NCBI RefSeq assembly: GCF_041287255.1
Contig: NZ_JBGGTX010000004.1
Location: forward strand, 372,001-436,000
Source of the DNA: Tamlana flava
Lineage (GTDB): Bacteria; Bacteroidota; Bacteroidia; Flavobacteriales; Flavobacteriaceae
Direction: 5' to 3'
DNA: 64,000 nt
This document shows positions 26,599 to 35,259 of this stretch, one piece after another. The notes under the pieces were generated by a model. It had not been told where the DNA came from, made no database searches, and was given only the letters and a program-made list of their open reading frames with translations. Within the stretch, counting starts at the first letter, position 1, and every line of letters begins with the position of its first letter. The translations under genes were made by a program, and so were the position numbers.

Positions 26599-26892
26599 AT
26601 GGCAGAAAAGCTTAAAATAAAGCTATCTATAGCAAACCGAGTATATCCTTTAACAATTGAGGCCCATCAAGAGGAAGGATTGCGAAGAGCGGCTAAAAAC
26701 ATTGAGGTTATGATAAAGCAATTTGAGCAAAGTTATTCTGTTCGGGATAAACAAGATGTATTGGCCATGTGTGCTCTACAATTTGCTTCCCAAGTTGAGC
26801 AGAAGTCCATTGATAAAGCAAATGTTAATGAGCATGTAGAAGAAAAACTAAATGCTTTAAATGAATTGCTACATTCACATTTGGCCTCTTAA
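26599..26892 (+). CDS. zapA: Cell division protein ZapA
   Basis: This 97-residue protein has the ZapA N-terminal beta unit (KIKLSIANRVYPLTIEAHQEEGLRRAAKNIE) followed by a helical half that forms the dimer/tetramer coiled coil. The VLAMCALQFASQVEQ segment is typical of Bacteroidota members. It binds FtsZ and bundles protofilaments at mid-cell. Downstream is a 6S-like RNA and then rny, the same neighbour (zapA-ssrS) seen in E. coli, which supports both assignments. Confidence 0.88.
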   Translation: MAEKLKIKLSIANRVYPLTIEAHQEEGLRRAAKNIEVMIKQFEQSYSVRDKQDVLAMCALQFASQVEQKSIDKANVNEHVEEKLNALNELLHSHLAS

Positions 26893-26920
26893 ACGTTCTT
26901 TAAAATAAATAAAAGTTACT

Positions 26921-27087
26921 GCCTGCATTGGTTATTTTTTTTGATAAACTCAACGTTAATTCTTTAAAAAGGGTGAGTTTAAGTTGTAAAAGCAAGCTGC
27001 CTTGAGCAGATCCTTGATCAGCTTGTTAGCCCTAAACTTGTTTTTAAGGAGTTTATACAAAATTTTAAACTGGTGTAGGCTTTTTTT
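26921..27087 (+). ncRNA. ssrS: 6S RNA (flavobacterial type)
   Basis: These non-coding bases between zapA and rny form a long closed structure. GCCTGCATTGG (26921-26931) pairs over all 11 positions (with G-U pairs) with CTGGTGTAGGC (27070-27080), which is followed by seven T as a terminator. Inside are two perfect hairpin stems: TAAACTCA (26945-26952) with TGAGTTTA (26974-26981), and CAAGCTG (26993-26999) with CAGCTTG (27019-27025). Position after zapA and length of about 165 nt fit 6S RNA, which mimics an open promoter and sequesters RNA polymerase holoenzyme. Ends are approximate. No covariance search was possible. Confidence 0.75.
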
Positions 27088-27111
27088 ATATATTCAAATT
27101 AACTAAACACG

Positions 27112-28686
27112 ATGGACAACTCAATTATAATTGGAGTAGTGGGTGTTATTGTAGGGCTTATAGTTGGCTTTATTATAGCTAAGTTACTCGAGAAAAACAA
27201 TGCTTCAAAACTAGTTAAGGAAGCAAAGAAAAGCGCTACCTTGATACTCAAAGAGGCGCATAGCGAAGGCGAAAGCATTAAAAAGGACAAAATTCTTCAA
27301 GCTAAGGAAAAGTTCATAGAGCTAAAATCTGAACATGAAAAGGTTATTTTGGCGAGAGATAAAAAAATGGACGAGGCGGTTAAGCGTACCCGAGACAAGG
27401 AATCCCAAGTTTCCAGTGAGCTTTCTAAAAGTAAAAAACTAAATGAAAGCCTTGAGGCTAAAATAAGCGACTACAATCATAGGTTGGACGTGCTTGATAA
27501 GAAACAGGATGAGCTTGATAGATTGCATAAAAGCCAAGTACAGCAGTTGGAGGTTATCTCAAGTTTGTCTGCAGAAGAGGCCAAAGAACAATTGGTGGAA
27601 TCTTTGAAAGGTGAAGCTAAGAATGATGCGATGTCATACATTCAAAGTGCTATGGAGGAAGCTAAATTAACAGCGGAACAAGAAGCCAAAAAGGTTATAA
27701 TCAATACTATTCAGCGTATTGGAACCGAAGAAGCTGTAGATAACTGTGTGTCTGTTTTCAATATTGAATCGGATGATGTTAAAGGGCGCATCATCGGTCG
27801 AGAAGGTAGAAATATCAGGGCCATTGAAGCTGCAACTGGTGTAGAAATAATTGTTGATGATACACCAGAGGCTATCATTTTATCATGCTTTGATTCTGTT
27901 AGGAGGGAAGTGGCTAGGTTGTCGCTTCATAAATTGGTAACAGATGGTAGAATTCATCCAGCTCGAATTGAGGAAATTGTTAATAAAACACAAAAACAGA
28001 TTGAGCAAGAAATCATAGAGGTTGGAAAAAGAACCGTAATAGACTTAGGAATCCATAACCTAAATCCGGAGCTTATTAAAATGGTTGGTAGGATGAAGTA
28101 TCGCTCATCTTATGGGCAAAACCTATTGCAGCACTCTCGAGAGGTTGCGAAACTTTGCGGTGTGATGGCTGCAGAATTAGGATTAAACCCAAAATTGGCA
28201 AAACGTGCCGGGTTATTGCATGATATTGGAAAAGTGCCAGATGCAGAGGCTGACATGGAAACACCACATGCTATTTTGGGCATGCAATGGGCAGAAAAAT
28301 ATGGTGAGAAACCTGAGGTTTGTAATGCCATTGGAGCACATCACGATGAAATAGAAATGAAATCGCTTTTAGCGCCTATAGTGCAAGTTTGTGATGCCAT
28401 TTCTGGAGCCAGACCAGGTGCACGTCGTCAAGTTTTAGATAGCTACATTCAGCGTCTAAAAGATTTGGAGGATATTGCGTTCGGATTTAATGGCGTTAAA
28501 AAGGCTTATGCTATTCAAGCTGGTAGAGAGCTTCGCGTAATTGTTGAAAGTGAAAAAGTAAATGATGATATGGCGGCCGATTTATCATTCAACATTTCAC
28601 AAAAAGTACAAACCGATATGACTTATCCAGGGCAAGTTAAAGTGACGGTTATTAGAGAAACAAGGGCAGTTAATATTGCTAAATAA
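27112..28686 (+). CDS. rny: Ribonuclease Y
   Basis: This 524-residue protein has the standard RNase Y order. It starts with an N-terminal membrane helix (VVGVIVGLIVGFIIAKLLE) and continues with a long charged coiled coil to about residue 205. A KH domain (GRIIGREGRNIRAIEAATG) follows, then an HD domain with the metal pair in LLHDIGKVPDAEAD and a C-terminal helical part. It is the membrane-bound endonuclease that starts mRNA decay. A clear terminator follows at 28716. It lies 25 bases after the 6S RNA terminator, so the promoter is probably within or just after that RNA. Confidence 0.95.
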   Translation: MDNSIIIGVVGVIVGLIVGFIIAKLLEKNNASKLVKEAKKSATLILKEAHSEGESIKKDKILQAKEKFIELKSEHEKVILARDKKMDEAVKRTRDKESQVSSELSKSKKLNESLEAKISDYNHRLDVLDKKQDELDRLHKSQVQQLEVISSLSAEEAKEQLVESLKGEAKNDAMSYIQSAMEEAKLTAEQEAKKVIINTIQRIGTEEAVDNCVSVFNIESDDVKGRIIGREGRNIRAIEAATGVEIIVDDTPEAIILSCFDSVRREVARLSLHKLVTDGRIHPARIEEIVNKTQKQIEQEIIEVGKRTVIDLGIHNLNPELIKMVGRMKYRSSYGQNLLQHSREVAKLCGVMAAELGLNPKLAKRAGLLHDIGKVPDAEADMETPHAILGMQWAEKYGEKPEVCNAIGAHHDEIEMKSLLAPIVQVCDAISGARPGARRQVLDSYIQRLKDLEDIAFGFNGVKKAYAIQAGRELRVIVESEKVNDDMAADLSFNISQKVQTDMTYPGQVKVTVIRETRAVNIAK

Positions 28687-28715
28687 ATTGTTCTCTCAGA
28701 ATAGAAAAAATTAAA

Positions 28716-28740
28716 ATCCAGCAGTAATGCTGGATTTTTT
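28716..28740. terminator. Terminator after rny
   Basis: ATCCAGCA-GTAA-TGCTGGAT is followed by a T run to 28740. It lies between convergent rny and xerD and is probably used from both sides. Confidence 0.9.
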
Positions 28741-28761
28741 ATTTACAAAAAGAATAAATCT

Positions 28762-29658
28762 CTACTTTCTTGGATGGTATTTTTCAACAACATCGGTTAA
28801 ATGACTTTTGTCTAAATGAACATAGATTTCTGTTGTTGTTATGCTCTCATGGCCCAACATTAATTGAATAGAGCGCAGGTCGGCATCATTTTGCAGCAGA
28901 TGTGTAGCAAAAGAATGTCGGAAGGTGTGTGGTGATATGTTCTTTTTTAGACCGATTTTTTCGGCCAATTGTTTTATGATGGTGAAAACCATGGCTCGAG
29001 TAAGTTGCTTTCCTCGTCTATTCAAAAATAAGGTGTCCTCGAAGCCGGATTGAATCTTCAGATGATTTCTGACTTCATTTCTGTAAATGTTTATATATTT
29101 CTTTGTAACCTCAACAATGGGCACAAATCTTTGTTTGTCACCTTTTCCGGTTACTTTAATAAAGCCTTCGTCAAAAAATAAATCAGATATTTTTAGGCCA
29201 ATTAGTTCACTTACACGCAATCCGCAACCGTACAATGTTTCAAGCATAGCTCTGTTCCGCTCGCCTTCAGGTTTGCTTAAATCGATGGCTTTAATAATAT
29301 TGTCAATTTCTGTTTCAGACAAAGTGTCTGGCAGTTTTCTGCCAATTTTTGGGGATTCAATAAGCTCTAAAGGATTGTCTTTTCGGTAATCTTCAAATAC
29401 CAAATAATTAAAAAAACTTCTTAGACCGGATATTAAACGAGATTGGGAGCGTGGATTTACTGTTTTGGCAATATCATAGATAAATTGTTGAACAATTTCA
29501 GGATTTATGCTAATAGGTGATGATTTTATGTTGCCATGTTCTAAAAAAAAGATTAGCTTTTTTACGTCAAGCGAATAATTTTCAATAGAGTTTTGTGATA
29601 ATCCGCGTTCTATTTTCAGATAGGTTTGGTAATCCTTAAGTGCGTTTTCCCATTTCAT
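28762..29658 (-). CDS. xerD: Tyrosine recombinase XerD
   Basis: This 298-residue site-specific recombinase has an N-terminal SAM-like core-binding domain (residues 1-95) and a catalytic domain with all expected residues: R148 (GCGLRVSEL), K172 (TGKGDKQR), H244 and R247 (HTFRHSFATH), H270 (LMLGHESI) and nucleophile Y279 (EIYVHLD). With XerC it resolves chromosome dimers at dif; some flavobacteria have a single Xer. Length and residue set match housekeeping XerD rather than a mobile-element integrase, and no attachment site or element is nearby. Confidence 0.92.
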   Translation of the reverse strand: MKWENALKDYQTYLKIERGLSQNSIENYSLDVKKLIFFLEHGNIKSSPISINPEIVQQFIYDIAKTVNPRSQSRLISGLRSFFNYLVFEDYRKDNPLELIESPKIGRKLPDTLSETEIDNIIKAIDLSKPEGERNRAMLETLYGCGLRVSELIGLKISDLFFDEGFIKVTGKGDKQRFVPIVEVTKKYINIYRNEVRNHLKIQSGFEDTLFLNRRGKQLTRAMVFTIIKQLAEKIGLKKNISPHTFRHSFATHLLQNDADLRSIQLMLGHESITTTEIYVHLDKSHLTDVVEKYHPRK

Positions 29659-29880
29659 CAGGGTAAAAATAAAGAAATAAGACTAATTTAAAATCCTCCG
29701 TTTGTTTATAATTTTAGTTCTTTGTAAATAAAATTGTTAATAAAATAAATATTATAACATTGAATTATAAATACTTAAACTCAATTGTTAACAATAATGT
29801 TAATAACTATAACTCAAATGTGATATTCTTAAAAAAAATGGATTTAATTTTCGAATATTAAACTATAAACACTTTAAATT

Positions 29881-30378
29881 ATGAAAAAACTATTTTTACT
29901 TACGATTTTTGCGGTATTCGCAATTGGGGGTGTAAATGCTCAAGGAGATTTAAACGCAGGTATTAATTTGGGGCTTCCCATTGGAGATGCTGGTGACGCT
30001 TGGACATTTAACGTTACTTTGGATATTAGTTATCTTTGGGAGGCCGGGGATAATTTTGAAGCAGGTATTGCTACTGGGTTTTCTCATTCATTTGGAGACA
30101 GTATTGATACAAGTTTTGGTAGCATTGATATTGAAGATGCTCAATTTTTGCCAGTAGCTGGTGCGGCTAGATTTAATGTTTCAGAAGAGTTTGCGCTTGG
30201 TGCAGATTTAGGTTATGCCATTGGTATTAATGATGGAAATGATGGTGGCTTTTATTATGCTCCAAGAGTTCAATATGGCGTTAGTGATTCAATTGACATT
30301 GTATTATCTTATCGTGGTGTTAGTCTAGATGGAGGGTCATTTGATGTCTTAAATCTTGGTGTTGAGTTTGGATTATAG
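29881..30378 (+). CDS. Small outer-membrane beta-barrel protein (1)
   Basis: This 165-residue protein has a signal peptide (1-20, VNA|QGDLN) and an 8-strand-like barrel of alternating hydrophobic and polar stretches rich in Gly, Asp and Ser, ending in the barrel signature NLGVEFGL. It belongs to the broad outer-membrane beta-barrel/porin-like group. The leader (ACTATAAACACTTTAAATT) resembles that of the barrel gene at 30695. Function unknown; structural or adhesion roles are usual guesses. A terminator follows directly. Confidence 0.75.
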   Translation: MKKLFLLTIFAVFAIGGVNAQGDLNAGINLGLPIGDAGDAWTFNVTLDISYLWEAGDNFEAGIATGFSHSFGDSIDTSFGSIDIEDAQFLPVAGAARFNVSEEFALGADLGYAIGINDGNDGGFYYAPRVQYGVSDSIDIVLSYRGVSLDGGSFDVLNLGVEFGL

Positions 30379-30402
30379 TTGCAATATGGTCGTAAATCTC
30401 GA

Positions 30403-30429
30403 AGGAGCTAAAAAATTAGCTCCTTTTTT
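30403..30429 (+). terminator. Terminator after barrel gene 1
   Basis: AGGAGCTAA and TTAGCTCCT form a perfect nine-base stem followed by six T. Confidence 0.9.
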
Positions 30430-30694
30430 ATTGGATATGAATGAAATAGGTAAGTAATTGTTTAAAAAAGGGCTGTTTGTTGAAAAGGTTGCTTGAAATG
30501 GCTCAATAATTTTTTTTGGTAAGTAAGTGGTGACTTATAAAAATATTTTTTTCTTAAAATGGGTTAATATTTTTTGCATTAAATTGACTATCAATCAATT
30601 TAAAAAAATAACAGTAATACCGGTATTTTTTTATCAAATTTTAAAAAAAAATAGCCTTTATTTGTTAAATATAAACTAGAAACATTAAAATATT
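30430..30694. other. Intergenic region with a 12-base palindrome
   Basis: This very AT-rich gap holds the perfect palindrome AATACCGGTATT at 30616-30627 followed by a T run. It also holds an AAATTGACT box at 30581 and the inverted pair TAAGT/ACTTA near 30525-30540. No gene is seen. A promoter for the next barrel gene must lie here but no clean TAnnTTTG box was found. Confidence 0.35.
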
Positions 30695-31195
30695 ATGAAA
30701 AAATTATTATTAAGTGCTTTAGTAATTGTTCTTGCAGTTTCAAAAATGACTGCCCAAGAGAATGTTATTAAATTTAACCCTCTTGCTTTGATTGTTGGAT
30801 CATTTGAGGTGGGGTATGAAAGGGTATTGAATGACAACCAATCGGTTCAGTTAGACCTCGGTTACGCGTCATTTAGTTCTGGGTCTTTTGACTATACAGG
30901 TTTTGGAGCAGGACTGCAGTATCGATTTTATATTCAAAAGTCTCACGAAGCCCCAACAGGTTGGTTTGTTGGTCCTGTAGCCAGTTATTCTTCGGCTAGT
31001 GCAGATAATGATTTTAAAACGTCTGTTTTTGCTGCTGGTGGGGTCATTGGGTATCAATGGAACTGGAATCCTGTAACTTTAGATATATACGGTGGGCCAG
31101 CATATTATAGTATTGAAGCAGATGATACTTCATTTGATTTTGGATTTGATGGTATTGGTCCTCGTTTGGGGCTTTCACTAGGTTTTGCTTTTTAG
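30695..31195 (+). CDS. Small outer-membrane beta-barrel protein (2)
   Basis: This 166-residue protein has a signal peptide (1-20, MTA|QENVI) and a barrel body with repeated amphipathic strands (SFEVGYERVLNDNQSVQLDL, GFGAGLQYRFYIQK, GVIGYQWNWNPVTLDIYGG), ending LGLSLGFAF with a C-terminal Phe, the usual outer-membrane insertion signal. KFNPLALIVGSFEVGYER resembles DUF3575-type barrels. The ligand or role is unknown. It is flanked by terminators on both sides, so it is a single-gene unit. Confidence 0.75.
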   Translation: MKKLLLSALVIVLAVSKMTAQENVIKFNPLALIVGSFEVGYERVLNDNQSVQLDLGYASFSSGSFDYTGFGAGLQYRFYIQKSHEAPTGWFVGPVASYSSASADNDFKTSVFAAGGVIGYQWNWNPVTLDIYGGPAYYSIEADDTSFDFGFDGIGPRLGLSLGFAF

Positions 31196-31218
31196 GGGAA
31201 TATTAATTCATATAATTG

Positions 31219-31247
31219 AAAAGGGGAGCGTTTAGGCTCCTTTTTTT
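31219..31247 (+). terminator. Terminator after barrel gene 2
   Basis: A GGAGC/GCTCC stem (31225-31229 with 31236-31240), extended by A-T pairs, is followed by seven T. It lies inside an upstream extension of the aroQ frame, which argues against any aroQ start before 31273. Confidence 0.85.
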
Positions 31248-31272
31248 ATGCTTTTTTAAATATCTTTACGGC

Positions 31273-31692
31273 ATGAAAAAATTAATCATCATTAATGGTC
31301 CCAACCTTAATTTATTGGGAAAGCGCGAGCCCAATATTTATGGAAGCTTGACATTTATAGATTTTTTTGATCAAGTAAAAGAGAAGTATACAAATGTGGA
31401 ACTAAGCTATTATCAATCAAATATTGAAGGTGAGTTGATAGACAAACTTCATGAAGTTGGTTTTAGCTATGATGGCGTTATTTTAAATGCTGGGGCTTAT
31501 ACGCATACTTCCATTGGTATTGGTGATGCTATAAAAGGTATTGAAACCCCAGTTGTAGAAGTTCACATTTCAAATACATTTGGAAGGGAAGAGTTCAGGC
31601 ACCAATCTTATATTTCTCCCAATGCCAAAGGCGTTATTCTTGGTTTTGGTTTGCAGAGCTATGAGTTGGCGATTCAAAGTTTCCTCGATTAA
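31273..31692 (+). CDS. aroQ: 3-dehydroquinate dehydratase, type II
   Basis: This 139-residue protein is counted from ATG 31273; the longer frame back to 31216 runs through a terminator and is rejected. It shows the type II DHQase pattern NGPNLNLLGKREPNIYG (R18, Y23), YYQSNIEGELIDKLHE, LNAGAYTHTSIGIGDAI and VEVHISN (H98). It removes water from 3-dehydroquinate in the shikimate pathway in the cytoplasm. The chorismate synthase gene of the same pathway lies 29 kb downstream, so the pathway is dispersed. Confidence 0.95.
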   Translation: MKKLIIINGPNLNLLGKREPNIYGSLTFIDFFDQVKEKYTNVELSYYQSNIEGELIDKLHEVGFSYDGVILNAGAYTHTSIGIGDAIKGIETPVVEVHISNTFGREEFRHQSYISPNAKGVILGFGLQSYELAIQSFLD

Positions 31693-31706
31693 TTTATATT
31701 TTATAA

Positions 31707-32192
31707 GTGGAGAAAATAATTTCACGGTTATTCTTTGTATGTTTATTTTTGTTCTTAACAATTAATGGGCAATCTCAAGTGGAATTTGGTGTTAAGGGAG
31801 GTTTGAACCTGACCTTTTTTAGGACTTCACAAGAGGAATTTGGTTTTAGCCCTGAAACTTTTACTGGTTTTTACGGTGGAGGTTTTGCAGGTTTTAATGT
31901 TGAAGACGACTTTACAATTCAACCAGAAATTTTATACATTGTTCTGAACGATTTTAACTTTGTTAATGCTCCCGTTTACGCAAAATATGAGGTAGCTCAA
32001 AAGGTCAGTTTCTTAGTTGGCCCAAGTATCAACTATTTTTTTGAGTTTTTTAGCAATAAGTTGAAGGTTAGAGCTGATATTGCCACCTCTTATAATATCA
32101 CCCCAGAATTTGATGTTCATATGAAGTATACTTTAGGTTTCCAAGAGGTTACGCCCAATGGTCTGTTTATTGGCCTGGGATGGAAAATTTAA
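31707..32192 (+). CDS. Small outer-membrane beta-barrel protein (3), porin-like
   Basis: This 161-residue protein appears to start with GTG, 14 bases after aroQ. It has a signal peptide (about 1-22, INGQ|SQVEF) and then VKGGLNLTFFR, the opening typical of flavobacterial porin-family barrels. It also has GFYGGGFAGFNVEDDFTIQPEILY and a final strand NGLFIGLGWKI. Close spacing suggests co-transcription with aroQ, but this is probably accidental rather than functional. A strong bidirectional terminator follows. Confidence 0.72.
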   Translation: MEKIISRLFFVCLFLFLTINGQSQVEFGVKGGLNLTFFRTSQEEFGFSPETFTGFYGGGFAGFNVEDDFTIQPEILYIVLNDFNFVNAPVYAKYEVAQKVSFLVGPSINYFFEFFSNKLKVRADIATSYNITPEFDVHMKYTLGFQEVTPNGLFIGLGWKI

Positions 32193-32216
32193 TTAAAGGT
32201 GTACTTAAGTCATAAA

Positions 32217-32252
32217 AAAATGTCGATTAGAATTTATTCTAACCGACATTTT
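32217..32252. terminator. Bidirectional terminator
   Basis: AAAATGTCG-A-TTAGAAT (32217-32233) pairs with ATTCTAA-C-CGACATTTT (32236-32252). It serves the barrel gene on the plus strand and lpdA on the minus strand. Confidence 0.9.
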
Positions 32253-32270
32253 GTAAAAAATTCTATTTTT

Positions 32271-33647
32271 TTAAATATGAATCACTTCATCATAAGCAGC
32301 GGCAACGGCTTCCATAACCGCTTCACTCATGGTGGGGTGAGGATGAACGGCTTTTAATACTTCGTGACCTGTGGTTTCAAGTTTTCTACCTAAAACTGCC
32401 TCCGCAATCATATCGGTTACACCAGCGCCAATCATATGGCAACCTAACCATTCACCATATTTTGCATCAAAGATAACTTTCACGAAACCATCTTTATTTC
32501 CACCTGCACTAGCTTTTCCTGATGCAGAAAACGGAAATTTACCAACTTTTATATCAATGCCTTTTTCTTTGGCAGCTTTTTCAGTTAAACCCACACTTGC
32601 AATTTCCGGCGTACAGTAGGTGCAGCCTGGAATATTTCCATAGTCAATGGGTTCAACATGATGACCGGCAAGTTTTTCAACGCATAAAATACCTTCGGCT
32701 GAGGCGACGTGTGCCAACGCTTGACCAGGTGTAACATCACCTATGGCATAATATCCAGGAATATTGGTTTGGTAAAAGTCGTTTACAATGATTTTATCTC
32801 TGTCAACCACAATACCGACATCTTCCAATCCAATATTTTCAATATTTGTTTTAATGCCTACGGCGCTTAAAATGATATCGGCTTCAAGTGTTTCTTCGCC
32901 TTTGCTGGTTTTTACAGTTGCTTTCACGCCTTTACCAGAAGTATCAACCTTGGTAACTTCAGCCGAAGTCATAATATTGATACCACTCTTTTTGAACGAA
33001 CGCTCCAATTGTTTTGAAACGTCTTCATCCTCAACAGGAACTACATTTGGCAAAAATTCAACAATGGTTACCTCAGTTCCCATCGAATTATAGAAATAGG
33101 CAAACTCAACACCAATAGCTCCAGAACCAACCACAATCATTTTTTTAGGTTGCTTTTTTAAGCTCATGGCCTCACGGTAACCTATCACTTTTTCACCATC
33201 TTGAGGCAGGCTTGGTAATTCTCTAGAACGTGCTCCAGTAGCAATTATTATGTTGTCCGCACTGTATTCTGTTCCGTCAACATCCACCTTTTTTCCTGGT
33301 TTTAGTTTTCCGTAACCTTCAATAACGTCTATTTTGTTCTTCTTCATTAAAAACTGAACACCTTTACTCATGCCTTCAGCAACCCCACGGCTACGTTTTA
33401 CAACCGCGTCAAAATCGTGTTTTGCATCTTTAACGGTTAGTCCGTAATCCTCTGCATGTTTCAGATATTCAAAAACTTGAGCAGATTTCAATAGGGCTTT
33501 TGTTGGTATACAGCCCCAATTCAAGCATACACCACCAAGATTTTCTTTTTCAACAATAGCGGTTTTAAACCCCAATTGTGATGCTCTAATAGCCGTAACA
33601 TAACCACCAGGACCACTTCCAAGAACAATAATATCGTATTTACTCAT
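32271..33647 (-). CDS. lpdA: Dihydrolipoyl dehydrogenase (E3)
   Basis: This 458-residue flavoprotein has the FAD motif VLGSGPGGYVTAIRA, the redox disulfide C41/C46 in GGVCLNWGCIPTK, the NAD motif VVGSGAIGVEFAYF, a second FAD motif YAIGDV and the catalytic pair H437/E442 in HPHPTMSEAV. It reoxidises dihydrolipoamide of pyruvate, 2-oxoglutarate or branched-chain dehydrogenase complexes. No E1 or E2 gene is adjacent, so it may be shared among complexes. Single-gene unit ending at a terminator. Confidence 0.95.
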   Translation of the reverse strand: MSKYDIIVLGSGPGGYVTAIRASQLGFKTAIVEKENLGGVCLNWGCIPTKALLKSAQVFEYLKHAEDYGLTVKDAKHDFDAVVKRSRGVAEGMSKGVQFLMKKNKIDVIEGYGKLKPGKKVDVDGTEYSADNIIIATGARSRELPSLPQDGEKVIGYREAMSLKKQPKKMIVVGSGAIGVEFAYFYNSMGTEVTIVEFLPNVVPVEDEDVSKQLERSFKKSGINIMTSAEVTKVDTSGKGVKATVKTSKGEETLEADIILSAVGIKTNIENIGLEDVGIVVDRDKIIVNDFYQTNIPGYYAIGDVTPGQALAHVASAEGILCVEKLAGHHVEPIDYGNIPGCTYCTPEIASVGLTEKAAKEKGIDIKVGKFPFSASGKASAGGNKDGFVKVIFDAKYGEWLGCHMIGAGVTDMIAEAVLGRKLETTGHEVLKAVHPHPTMSEAVMEAVAAAYDEVIHI

Positions 33648-33862
33648 TTGTTAAAATTTAGGCTACGAATTTACGAAATCGAATTTTAATAAAGAATTTA
33701 GAACGCTTTTAAATCGAAAAAAAATCCTGGGACTTTTTATTCTCGGAGGATTAGAATTTTCAATCATGTAAAATTGACTATTTAAGTTGAGGTGTTTAAT
33801 AACCATTACTATAATTTATTTATTGTTGGATGTGTGAAATTATTTATTCAACATCTTTCCCT

Positions 33863-33870
33863 TACCTTTG
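33863..33870 (+). promoter_or_regulatory. -7 box upstream of NDH-2 gene
   Basis: TACCTTTG matches TAnnTTTG exactly and lies 18 bases before ATG 33889. It overlaps the upstream TTG candidate start, supporting ATG 33889 as the real start. No good -33 element is visible. Confidence 0.5.
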
Positions 33871-33888
33871 TGTAGCAAGAAAAAATTT

Positions 33889-35172
33889 ATGAATATACCA
33901 ATAACCAGCTTCCCCAGAATCGTAATAATAGGTGGTGGTTTTGCAGGAATTGCGCTAGCAAGAAAATTATCAAAACAAGAAGTTCAGGTTGTTCTTTTAG
34001 ATAAGCATAATTATCACAATTTTCAGCCCTTATTGTATCAGGTTTCAACGGGTGGGTTAGAGCCAGATTCCATTGCATATCCCATAAGAAAGATTTTAAA
34101 GGATTTTCCCAATTTTTATTTTAGGCTGGCAAACGTTGAAGAAATCGATACCCAAAGAAATTGCGTAATTACTGATATTGGTAAACTTAAATTTGATTAT
34201 TTGGTGGTGGCTTCAGGCTCCGAGACTAATTATTTTGGAAATTCTGAGATTGAAAAAAATAGTATGGCCATGAAAACCATACCACAAGCTTTGAATTTAA
34301 GGAGCTTAATTCTTGAGAATTTTGAAGCGGCACTTTTAACTTCAGATTTAAACGAACGGAACGCCCTAATGAACTTTGTAATTGTAGGTGGCGGACCAAC
34401 AGGAGTGGAGTTGGCAGGAGCTTTGGCTGAAATTAAAAAAGGTATTTTGCCTAAGGATTACCCCGATTTGGATACGCGCATGGTACAGATAAATATTATA
34501 CAGTCAAGTGATTGTATTTTAAAGGGAATGAGCGACAAGGCCTCACAAAAGGCTGAAGACTTTTTAGAGAAACTAGAGGTAAACATCTGGAAGAACGTTC
34601 GTGTGACCAATTATGATGGAAAGACCGTTATTACAAACACCGATTTAACCTTCGAGACCGCCACGGTAGTTTGGGCGGCTGGAGTTAAGGGTGCTACCAT
34701 TAAAGGTTTAGATGCTGATGAATTTATTACCAAAGGCAACCGAATTTTGGTAAACGAGTTTAATCAAGTTAAGGGGGTTAAGCACATTTTTGCTATTGGA
34801 GATATAGCTTGTATGGAATCAGATGAATTCCCTAACGGATTGCCCATGATGGCGCAACCGGCCATTCAGCAAGGGCATCAACTGGGCGATAATATGTTAA
34901 GGCTTATAGAAGAGAAACCCATGCGGCCATTTAAGTACAAAGACAAAGGAGCTATGGCAACGATTGGTAGAAATAAGGCCGTCGTAGATCTGCCAAAATT
35001 TAAGTTTCAAGGTGTTTTTGCTTGGTATGTTTGGATGTTTGTGCATCTCTTTTTCTTAATAGGCTTCAGAAACCGAATGGTGGTTTTTATTAATTGGGTG
35101 TATAATTATGTGCGCTTTGATCGAGAAGCACGGTTGATTATTCGTCCGTTTAAGAAGAAATTAAAATCCTGA
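33889..35172 (+). CDS. Type II NADH dehydrogenase (NAD(P)/FAD oxidoreductase)
   Basis: This is a 427-residue protein from ATG 33889. It carries two dinucleotide folds (IVIIGGGFAGIALARKL and FVIVGGGPTGVELAGALAE), HNYHNFQPLLYQVSTGGL and the FAD-closing IFAIGDIACM. A C-terminal hydrophobic segment (VFAWYVWMFVHLFFLIGF) anchors it to the inner membrane, as in NDH-2. It passes electrons from NADH to quinone without pumping protons. It stands alone with its own likely promoter. Related sulfide:quinone reductases lack the extended membrane segment and are less likely. Confidence 0.9.
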   Translation: MNIPITSFPRIVIIGGGFAGIALARKLSKQEVQVVLLDKHNYHNFQPLLYQVSTGGLEPDSIAYPIRKILKDFPNFYFRLANVEEIDTQRNCVITDIGKLKFDYLVVASGSETNYFGNSEIEKNSMAMKTIPQALNLRSLILENFEAALLTSDLNERNALMNFVIVGGGPTGVELAGALAEIKKGILPKDYPDLDTRMVQINIIQSSDCILKGMSDKASQKAEDFLEKLEVNIWKNVRVTNYDGKTVITNTDLTFETATVVWAAGVKGATIKGLDADEFITKGNRILVNEFNQVKGVKHIFAIGDIACMESDEFPNGLPMMAQPAIQQGHQLGDNMLRLIEEKPMRPFKYKDKGAMATIGRNKAVVDLPKFKFQGVFAWYVWMFVHLFFLIGFRNRMVVFINWVYNYVRFDREARLIIRPFKKKLKS

Positions 35173-35200
35173 ACTAGTTAAAATGGAACTATTTAATGAC

Positions 35201-35229
35201 TTGTCTTTCAATTATTTTGGTTACATTTA
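35201..35229 (+). promoter_or_regulatory. Candidate promoter of the NTF2-like gene
   Basis: TTG (35201-35203), 18 bases, TACATTTA (35222-35229; seven of eight consensus positions). It lies 30 bases before the ATG at 35260. Confidence 0.4.
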
Positions 35230-35259
35230 AGAATATTAACTAACCAAAATTTATTAAAA

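Noticed and set aside
28762..29658. Reading the tyrosine recombinase as an integrase of a mobile element
   Set aside because: Length and motifs are those of housekeeping XerD, and no att repeats, tRNA or cargo genes are nearby.
31216..31272. Longer start for aroQ
   Set aside because: It would begin inside a terminator hairpin; ATG 31273 gives the standard family N-terminus.
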